Source: Salinibaculum litoreum
GTDB taxonomy: Archaea; Halobacteriota; Halobacteria; Halobacteriales; Haloarculaceae
Direction of reading: 5' to 3'
Assembly: GCA_009789175.1 (NCBI GenBank)
Contig: CP046866.1
Location: forward strand, 1,550,001-1,614,000
Length of the DNA stretch: 64,000 nucleotides
A program made the translations under genes and the position numbers. Shown piece after piece: positions 34,792 through 43,606 of this stretch (position 1 is its first letter; each line of letters begins with the position of its first letter). Under the pieces are notes generated by a model. The model had not been told where the DNA came from, searched no databases, and was given only the letters and a program-made list of their open reading frames with translations.

Positions 34792-36933
34792 TCAGTCGTC
34801 GACCATCCGGCTTCCGCCCGGCGGGAGAAACTCCTGTATCCGGTCGGGACTGGCGACTTTCCTGACGAAGGAGTCGTCCACGAAACGGTCCCGGAACTCC
34901 CGGTAGAGTCGCTTCGCGATGTCGTTCTGGGCGAACTTGCCGGGTTCGACCTGAATACTCGTCTCCGCACGCTGCTGGATGGGTGCCGCCGGGCCGCCGA
35001 TGACCCTGGTCTCGGGCTCGCAGGTGATGCCCACGGCGACACCGACGGGAGTGTCCTCGAAGTACGTGCGGTCGCCCCGGATGGCGAAGCCGCCTTTCTC
35101 CAGATACTCGCCGCTCTCGGGCGTTTTCGACACCTGGTCAGGGTCGACCATGTACACGTCGCCGGCGAACTTGCCATCCTTCCAGACCGAGGAATAGGAG
35201 ATAGCGAACTGGGCTGCCTCCGCGAGTGAGCGGTCGGGAATCGTGATGCTCTCGTCGTAGGACTCGCTCGGGCCGGTCGCCTTCAGGACAGTCACGGGGC
35301 CGCCGTGTGCCTGCGCGTGGAAGAATTTGTCACCCTTGTCCAGATACTTCTTGACGAGTTCCTCGTTCCCGTCGGCGTCACGGCCACCAAGCACCAGGAA
35401 GCCGTCGCTGGTGTGGAACCACCGGAACGACTCGTACCACTTCTCGCTGCTCCGGACGGGGACCGAGGACCGCGAGAGCCAGTCGACCTCCTCGTCTTCC
35501 GCTTCGTCGTCCTCCGTCTCCTCCTCACTCTCGTCTGTGGCTTCCCACTCCTCGCGGCGTTGCTCGATGGCTTCCAGTTCCGACCGGGTCTCCGCGATGG
35601 CGGCTTTGGCACCCTCTTTTTTCTCCTCGATGCGCTTTGCCTCGGTGTAGAGGCGGTCGGCGTTTTTCTCGACGCCGTCGTCGACACGCAGGGTCACGTC
35701 CTGGTCGCCGACCTGCATCGTCACAGTGCCCTCACTGCCGTCGACGGAACGGACGGCCTCGGCTGCGGGAATCCCCTGTTCTTTGCCCTCCTCGAATCGA
35801 GCCTCGATATCGTCCCAGGAGGTCCCTTCCTCGCGGGCGCTGCGAACCGTCGAGAGTACGTCATCGACGAGGTCGTAGTGTGCATACAGCGCCTCGGCTT
35901 TCTCCCGTTCGGCTTCGGCCTGCTGCTCGAAGTTCTCGATTGCACCCTCCTGCTGGTCGATGATGCGCTGTTTTTTCTCTATCTCGGCCTCGAAATCCGG
36001 GCGGTCGCGGCCGCCGGACTCGGTTTCTGACTCGTCGTGGTCGGCCTCGAAGTGTGTGAAATAGTCATCGAGTGCGTCAGTGAATGTGTCGAAGGGGTCA
36101 GCACGGAGGGCCGTCCGCTCCTTCAACGGGACCGGCGTCACGTCGACCCGGCGACCGGTGGCTGTCCCGTCTTCCTCCTCGCCGCCCTCGAAGTAGACGC
36201 GTGGGTCGAGGTCGCCACCGCCCAGCCGCTGGGCCAGCGACTGGACTGTCTCGTGGATAGCGCGATAATCTGCCTCCTCGGCGTCGTCGATGTCCATCGT
36301 CTTCTCGATGCCGGCGCGGGTACAGAGTTCCTCACCCCAGAGGCCGCCGAAGTTCAACTGTGTCGCGAGCGTCCGCACCACGTCGGTGTCTGACTGGTCC
36401 ATCCGCGCGGCAAAGCCCTCGAAGTCCACGGCGAGAGGGTTGAAGCGTGCGTCGGGGAACTCGTAGACGGAGCCGGGTGCGACAGTCCGGGACTTGAGCC
36501 GAACCGTCTCCAGACAGTCGACGACTGTGCCCGTCCCGTCCAGTACGGCGATGTTCCCGTCCCCGAACAGTTCGGCGACAATCGTCGTCGAATCGTCGTC
36601 GCGCTCGAACTCGAAGGTCAGGATGCGGTCGAATTCGAACTGCTCGACGCCTGCGAGTTCGGCCCCCGCGAGCCTGTTGCGAAGCATCATCGCGAAATTG
36701 GGCGGCCGCTCCGGGGCCGGGGGGACGTTCTCGGGGTCGGCGATGCGGACGTGTTTGGTCTCGCCCGTATCGACGAGCAACTCGACGCGTCCGCGGTCGT
36801 AGTGTCGTAACTTCAGGCGAAGCAATCCATCCTCGTAGAGATAGGCCTTGTCGATGCCGGCACCCTCGTACCGGCCGAGTTCACCGGCGAGCGCCGCGAG
36901 GTCGACGCTCGTCAGCTCCCGCTTTGGATCCAT
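34792..36933 (-). CDS. rqcH: Ribosome rescue protein RqcH (NEMF/Rqc2 homologue)
   Basis: The 713-aa protein belongs to the NFACT family and is expected to bind obstructed large ribosomal subunits, recruiting tRNA for C-terminal tailing. Residues 1-200 are the NFACT-N domain (MDPKRELTSVDLAALAGELG, then FAMMLRNRLAGAELAGVEQF). A long coiled coil runs from about 300 to 440. The NFACT-R domain follows (about 490-600: WYESFRWFHTSDGFLVLGGRD and HAQAHGGPVTVLK). An acidic insert (EESEEETEDDEAEDEE) is haloarchaeal. The start at ATG 36933 begins with the family consensus MDPKREL, giving typical length. The convergent/divergent neighbours give no extra information. Confidence 0.92.
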   Translation of the reverse strand: MDPKRELTSVDLAALAGELGRYEGAGIDKAYLYEDGLLRLKLRHYDRGRVELLVDTGETKHVRIADPENVPPAPERPPNFAMMLRNRLAGAELAGVEQFEFDRILTFEFERDDDSTTIVAELFGDGNIAVLDGTGTVVDCLETVRLKSRTVAPGSVYEFPDARFNPLAVDFEGFAARMDQSDTDVVRTLATQLNFGGLWGEELCTRAGIEKTMDIDDAEEADYRAIHETVQSLAQRLGGGDLDPRVYFEGGEEEDGTATGRRVDVTPVPLKERTALRADPFDTFTDALDDYFTHFEADHDESETESGGRDRPDFEAEIEKKQRIIDQQEGAIENFEQQAEAEREKAEALYAHYDLVDDVLSTVRSAREEGTSWDDIEARFEEGKEQGIPAAEAVRSVDGSEGTVTMQVGDQDVTLRVDDGVEKNADRLYTEAKRIEEKKEGAKAAIAETRSELEAIEQRREEWEATDESEEETEDDEAEDEEVDWLSRSSVPVRSSEKWYESFRWFHTSDGFLVLGGRDADGNEELVKKYLDKGDKFFHAQAHGGPVTVLKATGPSESYDESITIPDRSLAEAAQFAISYSSVWKDGKFAGDVYMVDPDQVSKTPESGEYLEKGGFAIRGDRTYFEDTPVGVAVGITCEPETRVIGGPAAPIQQRAETSIQVEPGKFAQNDIAKRLYREFRDRFVDDSFVRKVASPDRIQEFLPPGGSRMVDD

Positions 36934-37139
36934 GCCCACCCCTTCCAGCACCGCGCAGAAATGGGTGTCGAAGCTATCGGTTGCGAGAGTGCAATCGGGC
37001 CGGTTGTGGCAGCTAAGCCGGCTGTCCTCGGCGAGCGCGTCAGAGAATCAAGAAACGGAAGCAACACCGCAGCCCCGAGAGACAGGTCCGGATACTCGGT
37101 TTCCGTGGAGGCTATCCAGGAGATAACGGGAGGAGACAG

Positions 37140-37238
37140 TCAGTTGTTTTCACGGACCGCACAGGACGGACAGTAATCGTTGACGTGCCGTTCATAGCGT
37201 CGGCCACAGTCGCTACAGCGGACCGTGCGGTTTGTCAT
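37140..37238 (-). CDS. 32-aa double-CxxC zinc-finger microprotein
   Basis: Below the size usually annotated, this frame encodes MTNRTVRCSDCGRRYERHVN, followed by DYCPSCAVRENN. The two CxxC pairs (CSDC, CPSC) form a complete zinc ribbon. A TATA box is centred 30 bases upstream, between which and the ATG lies a perfect palindrome. Haloarchaea are known to express many such tiny zinc fingers, several affecting motility or biofilm, but I cannot assign a role. Codon choice is typical haloarchaeal. Confidence 0.65.
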   Translation of the reverse strand: MTNRTVRCSDCGRRYERHVNDYCPSCAVRENN

Positions 37239-37247
37239 TACGTAACA

Positions 37248-37261
37248 GTTGGATGTCCAAC
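37248..37261. promoter_or_regulatory. Palindromic operator candidate upstream of the zinc-finger microprotein
   Basis: GTTGGA-TG-TCCAAC is a perfect 6-bp inverted repeat placed 10-23 bases before the start codon, between TATA and transcription start, where a bound protein would block initiation. A second dyad, CTAGT-GATAG-ACTAG, lies at 37272-37286 beyond the TATA box. Confidence 0.5.
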
Positions 37262-37265
37262 ACAC

Positions 37266-37271
37266 ATATAA
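37266..37271 (-). promoter_or_regulatory. TATA box for the zinc-finger microprotein
   Basis: Minus-strand TTATAT, centred 30 bases before ATG 37238. It lies in a short AT-rich tract flanked by two dyads. Confidence 0.55.
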
Positions 37272-37332
37272 CTAGTGATAGACTAGAAATTTGTGGGTGG
37301 CTGTCACTACTCGAAAGTACCGACGGCTGTGG

Positions 37333-38280
37333 TCAGGCTACGCGTGTCAGCCACGCTCGTGGGTCGTCCAGTTCTTCCTCAGTCGGTAGCATCTCGGGTG
37401 ATTCCCAGACGCGTCCGGCAGTCTGGATATCACTGGCCTGGACGACGCCCTCGAAGAAGTCCTTGCCGCGCTCGTACTGCTCGCGTTTGACGTTCAGCCC
37501 CAGCACGCGGCGAATCACCCGCTGGAGCGGGCCGCGACCGGAGCGGCGCTCGTCGAGTTTCTGCCGGAGGTCGGCATACTCGCCGTCGAAGGCGTCGTCC
37601 ATGACGAGTTCCGCGTACCCCTCGATGGCAGTCATCGCGGTGTCGAGTTCGCCCAGTTGCTGGCGGTCGATAGAACCCTCAGTGAGTTTCTGGACGGCGT
37701 CTTCCATGGTCTCTTCGAGATAGCCTGGCAGCCACGGTGCAGCGCCGAACTCCGCGGCATGGGTCACCTCATGGAAGGCAATCCACCGCCGAAAACGGGG
37801 GTAGGCGACATCGAGGCGGTCTGCGACGCGCTGGATGTTCGGGCGGACGAAGTAGAGTTTGTGGTCGTCCTCGTCGGCGAGCAAGAGAGGGTCGTACTGG
37901 CCGAGTACGTTGTTCGAGAGAAATGAGAGTGCAAACGCCATCGAGCCAGTGTTGGCGACGCGCGCGACCCCGGGGATATACTCGGCGCGGGACTCGATAG
38001 GTGCCATCACCCGCTCGAAGGTGTCGATGTTGGCGTCTATCCAGTGGTGACGGGACTGGATTTCGACCGTCTCGGGCAGGTCGAAATCGAGCGCCGTGAC
38101 CCGACGGATGCGGTCGCGGGCTTCGCGAACATCGCTGGCGTAGGCCGCTTGCTCTGCCCGTGAGACTGTGATATCGCCGGCATCGGTCGACGCCTTCGCC
38201 GCGTCGCCGACAGCCGTCCAGTCGATGGGGCCATCACCGGATGCGCCCGTGACAGCCCGCACGCTTCGGTAGAGACTCAT
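37333..38280 (-). CDS. Zincin-type metalloprotease-like protein (DUF2342, F420-biosynthesis-associated annotation)
   Basis: The 315-aa protein holds HEVTHAAEF (about residues 168-176), an HExxH zinc motif, with a downstream Glu in ETMEDAVQKL or EGYAEL as a candidate third ligand. The pattern WIDANIDTFERVM near the N-terminus, LGQYDPLLL and PNIQRVADRLDV are typical of the DUF2342 family. The family is often labelled 'coenzyme F420 biosynthesis associated' from genome context, but its substrate is unknown. No secretion signal is visible, so it is probably cytoplasmic. The gene is complete and on the same strand as the zinc-finger microprotein. Confidence 0.8.
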   Translation of the reverse strand: MSLYRSVRAVTGASGDGPIDWTAVGDAAKASTDAGDITVSRAEQAAYASDVREARDRIRRVTALDFDLPETVEIQSRHHWIDANIDTFERVMAPIESRAEYIPGVARVANTGSMAFALSFLSNNVLGQYDPLLLADEDDHKLYFVRPNIQRVADRLDVAYPRFRRWIAFHEVTHAAEFGAAPWLPGYLEETMEDAVQKLTEGSIDRQQLGELDTAMTAIEGYAELVMDDAFDGEYADLRQKLDERRSGRGPLQRVIRRVLGLNVKREQYERGKDFFEGVVQASDIQTAGRVWESPEMLPTEEELDDPRAWLTRVA

Positions 38281-38367
38281 TGCCAGAGAAAAGTGGCTGG
38301 TCGGGAAATGTCTTGTCCCCGTGCGGACGGCGTCGGTCGAACGCCAGCAGCAGGGGAGTCCCCTATC

Positions 38368-38634
38368 TTACGCTTCGGTACTGGGAAGCGATTCGTCGTC
38401 AGCGACCACGTCATCGCCAGTCAAATCGTCGTCGCTGCCGAGCACTTTCTTGGCGGCGACAGCAACCGCGACCAGAAAGACCAGTCCGAGGACCAGCGGG
38501 AGGACGCCCCTGGATTCCTCGTCGTCGGCGGTGGCTTCGGCTGCCGTCTCGGGGTTGTCCTCGCCACTGAACGGGGCATTTGCGGTCAGCGAGGCATCAG
38601 GGAACTCCAGTTTCAGGAGGGTGAACTCTGCCAT
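38368..38634 (-). CDS. Small single-helix membrane protein, conserved in haloarchaea
   Basis: The 88-aa product from ATG 38634 (MAEFTLLKLEFPDASLTANA) has a soluble N-terminal 45 residues, one membrane helix (VLPLVLGLVFLVAVAVAAKK) and an acidic C-terminal tail. A TATA box CTATATG is centred 26 bases upstream on the minus strand, indicating a leaderless transcript, so the longer frame to 38799 is rejected. It is divergent from the M42 peptidase gene. I recognise a recurrent haloarchaeal pattern, but know no function. Confidence 0.7.
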   Translation of the reverse strand: MAEFTLLKLEFPDASLTANAPFSGEDNPETAAEATADDEESRGVLPLVLGLVFLVAVAVAAKKVLGSDDDLTGDDVVADDESLPSTEA

Positions 38635-38656
38635 ATCCCAGTGTTCGCCAACCAAA

Positions 38657-38663
38657 CATATAG
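38657..38663 (-). promoter_or_regulatory. TATA box for the small membrane protein
   Basis: Minus-strand CTATATG, centred 26 bases before ATG 38634. Confidence 0.55.
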
Positions 38664-38728
38664 TTCCGACGCACGGGGTGTCGTGGCGGGACCGGAGCTT
38701 TGAGGCTCTCGGCGACGCTATCGGTGGT

Positions 38729-39787
38729 ATGGACGAGACACAGCGAGCGTTTCTGGAGGAGTTGCTCGGAACAGCAAGCCCCTCGGGGTTCGAGACCACC
38801 GGCCAGCGGCGCTGGGTGGAGTACGTCTCCGAGTTCGCCGACGACGTACGGACCGACGATTACGGCAACGCCGTCGCAACCGTCGAAGGAACTGCCGATA
38901 CATCGGTCGCACTCGCCGGCCACGGGGACGAAATCGGTTTCATGGTCAGGGATATCGAGGAGTCCGGTGCCATCAGGATGACACCTATCGGCGGCTCCGA
39001 CCGTACTGTCTCGAAGGGCCAGCACGTCCGGATTCACACCGACGACGGGCCGGTGCCCGGGGTGGTCGGGCAGACTGCAATTCATCTCCGTGACCGCGAG
39101 GACGACAGTGTCGACGACATCTCCGAACAGCACGTCGACATCGGCGTCACTGATGACGAGGCTGCCGAAGAACTGGTCGAGCGTGGCGACCCCATCACTT
39201 TCGACCAGACCATCTCCGAACTGGAGAACGGCCGCATCTCCGCCCGTGGGCTGGACAACCGCATCGGTATCTGGGCCGCAGCAGAGGGCCTTCGCCGCGC
39301 TGCCGAGGGTGGGACCGAGGCGACAGTGCATGCCGTCTCGACGGTTCAGGAAGAACTCGGCCTGCAGGGTGCGAAGATGGTGGGCTTCGACCTCGCCCCC
39401 GATGCAGTGGTAGCAACTGACGTGACCCACGCGACGGACGCACCTGGAACGCCCGGCGACCGGTCGACGGGCGTCGAACTCGGCGAAGGGCCGGTCGTCG
39501 CGCGCGGCAGCGCAAACCACCCGAACGTGGTCGAGGCAGTCCGCGCGGCGGCCGACGAGGAGGACATCGATATCCAACTACAGGCGACCGGGAGCCGGAC
39601 CGGCACTGACGCCGACGCCTTCTACACCTCGCGGGGCGGGATTCCCTCGCTCAACCTCGGTGTACCAAACCGCTACATGCACACGCCCGTCGAAGTGCTC
39701 GATTTGGAGGACTTAGACGACGCCGCGGACCTGCTCGCGGCGTTCGCCGAGTCGGCTCACGAGCAGACGTTCACCGTCGAGGTCTAA
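38729..39787 (+). CDS. M42-family metal-dependent aminopeptidase
   Basis: The 352-aa peptidase (TET-type aminopeptidase or endoglucanase-like in older annotations) starts at ATG 38729, since the upstream frame extension is Ser/Arg-rich and overlaps the divergent gene. Metal-binding motifs are present: AGHGDEIGFMV (first His-Asp), LDNRIGIWAAAEGL (bridging Asp), and STVQEELGLQGAKM (catalytic Glu-Glu pair). Later ATDVTHATD supplies an Asp ligand and YMHTPVEVLDL the final His. It would trim peptides in the cytoplasm. Relatives assemble into dodecamers. It stands alone between small genes. Confidence 0.9.
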   Translation: MDETQRAFLEELLGTASPSGFETTGQRRWVEYVSEFADDVRTDDYGNAVATVEGTADTSVALAGHGDEIGFMVRDIEESGAIRMTPIGGSDRTVSKGQHVRIHTDDGPVPGVVGQTAIHLRDREDDSVDDISEQHVDIGVTDDEAAEELVERGDPITFDQTISELENGRISARGLDNRIGIWAAAEGLRRAAEGGTEATVHAVSTVQEELGLQGAKMVGFDLAPDAVVATDVTHATDAPGTPGDRSTGVELGEGPVVARGSANHPNVVEAVRAAADEEDIDIQLQATGSRTGTDADAFYTSRGGIPSLNLGVPNRYMHTPVEVLDLEDLDDAADLLAAFAESAHEQTFTVEV

Positions 39788-39899
39788 GTGTGGCTTACCG
39801 GAGACGGTGGAGGACCTGACAGTCGACTGGCCCCGACCTGTCCGGTAGGCAACGTCTACCAGGCAGTAGAGTGGGGTTTCCTCGGCCAGAGCCGGTACG

Positions 39900-39905
39900 T
39901 TTATG
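39900..39905 (+). promoter_or_regulatory. TATA box for the lsm-rpl37e-purF operon
   Basis: TTTATG, centred 28 bases before the lsm ATG at 39930. It probably drives all three overlapping or closely spaced genes. Confidence 0.6.
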
Positions 39906-39929
39906 CCCCAGACACCGCCCCGTTGGGGT

Positions 39930-40124
39930 ATGGCTGAGAACGGGAACAGGCCCCTTGACGTACTGGAGGCATCGGTCGGCACGACTGTCACGGTCCATCT
40001 GAAAGGCGGGGAAGTGTACGAGGGGACCCTCGCTGGCTACGACCAGCACATGAATCTCGTCGTCGAGGAGGGCGAAGACACAACGATTATACGCGGCGAC
40101 AACGTCGTATCCATCAACCCATGA
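39930..40124 (+). CDS. Lsm (Sm-like) RNA-binding protein
   Basis: The 64-aa product [17 protein letters not shown] onward contains Sm1 ([20 protein letters not shown]) and Sm2 ([10 protein letters not shown]). It would form a heptameric ring binding U-rich RNAs, the archaeal counterpart of Hfq. TTTATG, 28 bases upstream, is the promoter. Its stop overlaps the start of the L37e gene by four bases (ATGA), the standard euryarchaeal lsm-rpl37e pairing. The upstream ATG at 39903 is rejected. Confidence 0.92.
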   Translation: MAENGNRPLDVLEASVGTTVTVHLKGGEVYEGTLAGYDQHMNLVVEEGEDTTIIRGDNVVSINP

Positions 40125-40288
40125 CTGGCGCAGGAACCCCGAGTCAGGGCAAGAAAAACGTCACGACACACACGAAGTGTCGTCGCTGCGGAGAAAAGTC
40201 CTACCACGTAAAGAAAAAGGTCTGTTCGGCGTGTGGATTCGGTAAATCGGCCAAACGTCGCGGCTACGAGTGGCAGAGCAAAGAGTAA
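40121..40288 (+). CDS. rpl37e: 50S ribosomal protein L37e
   Basis: The 55-aa basic protein [18 protein letters not shown] onward has a zinc finger formed by CRRC and CSAC and ends [12 protein letters not shown], the L37e/eL37 pattern. It is too short to appear in most frame scans but unmistakable. It is translationally coupled to lsm by ATGA and is followed after one base by purF. Confidence 0.92.
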   Translation: MTGAGTPSQGKKNVTTHTKCRRCGEKSYHVKKKVCSACGFGKSAKRRGYEWQSKE

Positions 40289-40289
40289 C

Positions 40290-41729
40290 ATGCACGAGAA
40301 GTGCGGCGTTGTCGGCATCTCTCTTACCGACCGTGACGCCGCCCGCCCGCTCTATTACTCGCTGTACGCCCTCCAGCATCGCGGTCAGGAGGCTGCTGGC
40401 ATCGTCACGCACGACGGTTTTCAGCAACACGACCACGTCGATACCGGCCTCGTCGGCGACGTGTTCGACCAGGACGACCTCGAACAACTGAACGGCCCGA
40501 ACGGCATCGGTCACGTCCGCTACCCGACCGCAGGCGGACTGGGCGAGTGCTGTGCACAGCCGTTCTCGGTGTCGTTCAAGTCCGGGTCGCTCGGTCTTGC
40601 ACACAACGGCAACCTCGTCAACGCCGACGAGGTCCGCGAGGAACTGGCGATGCTGGGACACGCATTCACTTCCAACGGCGATACGGAGGTTATCGCCCAC
40701 GACCTCGCACGGAACTTGCTGGAAGAGGACCTCGTCCGTGCCGTCAAGTCGACGATGAGCCGCATCCACGGCTCCTATTCACTGACCGTGATGCACGACG
40801 AGACCGTCCTCGGTGTGCGCGACCCGCAGGGCAACCGACCGCTGTGTATCGGCGAACTCGACGATGGCTACGTCATCGCCTCCGAATCAGCAGCTATCGA
40901 TACGCTGGGCGGCGAACTGGTCCGGGATGTGAAACCGGGCGAACTGGTCGTCCTCCATCCCGACGGCACCGGGTACGACACGTACCAGCTCGTTGAACGG
41001 GAGAACACGGCTCACTGTTTCTTCGAGCACGTCTACTTCGCCCGACCGGATTCTGTCATCGACGACGAACTCGTCTACGAAGTTCGCCGCGAACTCGGCC
41101 GCTATCTCTGGGAGGAATCCGGCGTCGACACCGATGTCGTGATGCCGGTGCCTGACTCCGGGCGCTCGTTTGCCTCCGGCTACGCCGACGCCGCCAACGA
41201 GGACGGGACCGAGGTGGACTTCGCCGAGGGGCTGATGAAAAACCGCTACGTCGGCCGCACGTTCATCATGCCCACACAGGACGAGCGCGAACGCGCCGTT
41301 CGGCTGAAGCTCAACCCCATCAAGTCGACTATCGAGGGCAAGAGCGTGACAGTCATCGACGACTCCATCGTTCGCGGGACGACTTCGAACCAGTTGGTCG
41401 AACTCCTGCGGGACGCGGGTGCGGAGGAAGTGCACGTCCGCATCGGAGCCCCGCCGATTATCGCCCCCTGTTATCTCGGCATCGACATGGCGACCCGCGA
41501 GGAACTCATCGCTGCCGACAGGAGTATCGAGGACATTCGCGACGAGATTACGGCCGACTCGCTGTCCTATCTGTCTATCGACGCCGTCACCGAGGCGCTC
41601 GACAAGGGCCACGACGACCTCTGTCTGGGTTGTGTCACCGGGGAGTACCCCTACGACATCGAAGGCGAGGAGCGCGACCGCGACATCTCGCGGCCACAGA
41701 TAGACTCGACAGCCAGCGCGGACGACTGA
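40290..41729 (+). CDS. purF: Amidophosphoribosyltransferase PurF
   Basis: The 479-aa enzyme makes 5-phosphoribosylamine from PRPP and glutamine, the committed step of purine synthesis. The start MHEKCGVVG gives a four-residue propeptide; Cys5 would become the N-terminal nucleophile of the glutaminase domain (ALQHRGQEAAGIV, NGNLVN). The phosphoribosyltransferase domain shows the PRPP loop VTVIDDSIVRGTTSNQLV (about 350-367). Cys residues in CFFEHVYFARP, APCYLGIDM and LCLGC fit the Fe-S-bearing B. subtilis-type class. It begins one base after L37e, so it shares that transcript. Confidence 0.95.
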   Translation: MHEKCGVVGISLTDRDAARPLYYSLYALQHRGQEAAGIVTHDGFQQHDHVDTGLVGDVFDQDDLEQLNGPNGIGHVRYPTAGGLGECCAQPFSVSFKSGSLGLAHNGNLVNADEVREELAMLGHAFTSNGDTEVIAHDLARNLLEEDLVRAVKSTMSRIHGSYSLTVMHDETVLGVRDPQGNRPLCIGELDDGYVIASESAAIDTLGGELVRDVKPGELVVLHPDGTGYDTYQLVERENTAHCFFEHVYFARPDSVIDDELVYEVRRELGRYLWEESGVDTDVVMPVPDSGRSFASGYADAANEDGTEVDFAEGLMKNRYVGRTFIMPTQDERERAVRLKLNPIKSTIEGKSVTVIDDSIVRGTTSNQLVELLRDAGAEEVHVRIGAPPIIAPCYLGIDMATREELIAADRSIEDIRDEITADSLSYLSIDAVTEALDKGHDDLCLGCVTGEYPYDIEGEERDRDISRPQIDSTASADD

Positions 41730-41735
41730 CCGCGG

Positions 41736-42860
41736 TCACGTTTTTCGACCCGACGCGTCTGCATCAGCCGTCGGTACTTCGATTTCGAACGCCGTCGAGG
41801 ACTCCCGGGCCAGCCGGACGGTCCCGTCGTAGCGGTCGACAATGAGGTCGGCGAGAAAGAGCCCGAGGCCGTCACCCTCGCTGTCGGGTCCCCGTGTGTT
41901 GGGCTCGAACAGCGTTTCCGGCGGGGAGACAGCTACGTCGTCACCGCGGTCTTCGACGGCGATGGTGGCACTGTCCGCATCGGCCCTGACGGCGACGGAC
42001 ACCTCACCCTCGCCGTGGCGGACGGCGTTGTCCAGGACCTCGAAGATGGCAAGATAGAGGAGTTCGTCGGCCAGCACGACAGCGTCGGTATCACCCTCGA
42101 CGGTGACTGCCGTCTCCGAGTGAACGTCGTCGAGTTCCGCGAGGGCGCGGTCGAGAGACTCGTCGATGGGTGCCTCGCTGGTGTCAGTGACCCACGTCAA
42201 TACGTCGACCACCGTCTCGATACGCTCGACGGTAGCGGTCATGTGGTCACAGTGGGCGACGATGGAGTCGGTGGCGTCGGCAGCGTCGATTTTCCCGGCG
42301 TCGAGCAGTTGTGCGCGGCCGCTGATGGCGCTGGCGTCGTTGAGAATCTGGTGACGGAGGATACCGTTGAGCACCGACAGGGCCTCCTGTTGTTCGTCCA
42401 GAAACTCCGAGCGGGCCTGCTCGCGGCTGGCGCGTTCGACGAGACGACGCTCGCGGACGTTGTAGTAGCCGACGACGGCTCCGAAAAGCGCGCCGGCAGC
42501 GAGTGCCGACAGAAAGACCAGCAGCGTTTCGTAAGCGGTGTCGGTGGTCGGAACGACGAACTGGAACCACCCGCCAAGCGCCGCCAGCGCGAGGACGCCC
42601 GCGCTCATCCACGCCAGGACGCGGACGGCGTCGGCGGAGCCGTCCATATCCAGCGAGATACGGATGCCGACGGCGACCAGCAGCCCACAGAGGACGACGA
42701 GTGCGGAAATCTGGAGGAGTTCCTCGCCGGTCAGTCGGGCATCGAGCAGGACCGTGCCGACGCCGACCACGAGCAAGAGGAGACCGATAGCGCTGACGAG
42801 ATACCGCCACCAGTCCTCGAGAACCAGGTCCGGCAACTCCTCGGCCATGCGAGGATGCAT
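41736..42860 (-). CDS. Membrane sensor histidine kinase
   Basis: The 374-aa protein (start ATG 42860; ATG 42848 is an alternative) has four membrane helices in residues 13-150, a short linker with coiled coil (RRLVERASREQARSEFLDEQ), an H-box LNGILRHQILNDASAI, and a HATPase domain with IFEVLDNAVRHG, VEDRGDDVA, and GDGLGLFLADLIV. The H-box HQILND is the haloarchaeal HisKA variant. The G1 box reads DRGDD rather than DxGxG. The cue and response regulator are unknown. It is convergent with purF (6-base gap) and 32 bases downstream of the DUF420 gene on the same strand. Confidence 0.85.
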   Translation of the reverse strand: MHPRMAEELPDLVLEDWWRYLVSAIGLLLLVVGVGTVLLDARLTGEELLQISALVVLCGLLVAVGIRISLDMDGSADAVRVLAWMSAGVLALAALGGWFQFVVPTTDTAYETLLVFLSALAAGALFGAVVGYYNVRERRLVERASREQARSEFLDEQQEALSVLNGILRHQILNDASAISGRAQLLDAGKIDAADATDSIVAHCDHMTATVERIETVVDVLTWVTDTSEAPIDESLDRALAELDDVHSETAVTVEGDTDAVVLADELLYLAIFEVLDNAVRHGEGEVSVAVRADADSATIAVEDRGDDVAVSPPETLFEPNTRGPDSEGDGLGLFLADLIVDRYDGTVRLARESSTAFEIEVPTADADASGRKT

Positions 42861-42892
42861 ACAAAACGGGAGGAGAAAAGCCTGTGGGGCGG

Positions 42893-43450
42893 TCAGAACA
42901 GGACGTACAGCATGAGGTAGACGACGATGCCAAGCGCAAACGAGACCGCCCACAGCGTCGCAGCGACCCGGCCAATGCGGGCGTGGGAAGAGTCCCGAAT
43001 TGCGCTCACCGGCCGCGTAACCGCAAGCAGGAGGACGTAGTACACGAACGGAATCGAGAGGACGGCAAGCAGTATGTGGATGGCAAGCGTCGGCAGGTAG
43101 ACGAACTGATAGACCGTCTCCGGACCGGGGAACTCGCTTGGCCCCTCCAGTGCGATGCGGTAGAGATAGAGAGCGAGAAAGCCCAAAAAGAGAAGCGTCG
43201 TCGTGACCATCCCAGCCCGGTGGCGGGTGACGTTCTTACGTTTGATGGCGCGGACGCCGAATCCGATGGTCACCAAGGCGAGGGCGCTGAGCGCAGCGTT
43301 GAGATGCGGTATCACGGTGACGAGCCCGTCGATACGGGGGAGAGAGCCGTCGGGAACGAAACCGCCGGCCGTTCCAAAGACGATGGCAAGCGAGAGCACC
43401 GAGAGGACAGCCGTCAGCTCGCGTACCCGTTCGCGTGCGGCCAGTTGCAT
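42893..43450 (-). CDS. DUF420 membrane protein
   Basis: The 185-aa protein has five hydrophobic helices and histidines placed as in DUF420: IPHLNAALSALAL, RHRAGMVTTT, and LAIHILLAVLSIPFVYYVL. DUF420 proteins are commonly found beside haem-copper oxidase and haem-A synthesis genes and are proposed to assist cytochrome oxidase assembly. Here the oxidase subunit I is 30 kb away. The gene precedes the histidine kinase on the minus strand and may be co-transcribed. Confidence 0.85.
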   Translation of the reverse strand: MQLAARERVRELTAVLSVLSLAIVFGTAGGFVPDGSLPRIDGLVTVIPHLNAALSALALVTIGFGVRAIKRKNVTRHRAGMVTTTLLFLGFLALYLYRIALEGPSEFPGPETVYQFVYLPTLAIHILLAVLSIPFVYYVLLLAVTRPVSAIRDSSHARIGRVAATLWAVSFALGIVVYLMLYVLF

Positions 43451-43606
43451 ACAGGACTGTCAGGACGCAACGGCCAAGGACGTTGCGCTTGTGAGCGGAC
43501 AGCGGCGGGTGGTTTGGCCCGGAATAGACAGCCGACGGGCCACTCCTTCAGACACTGAAGCTGTGCTCGTGGCTCTATTGAAGTGGGTACCCAAGTTGTC
43601 TCTGCA

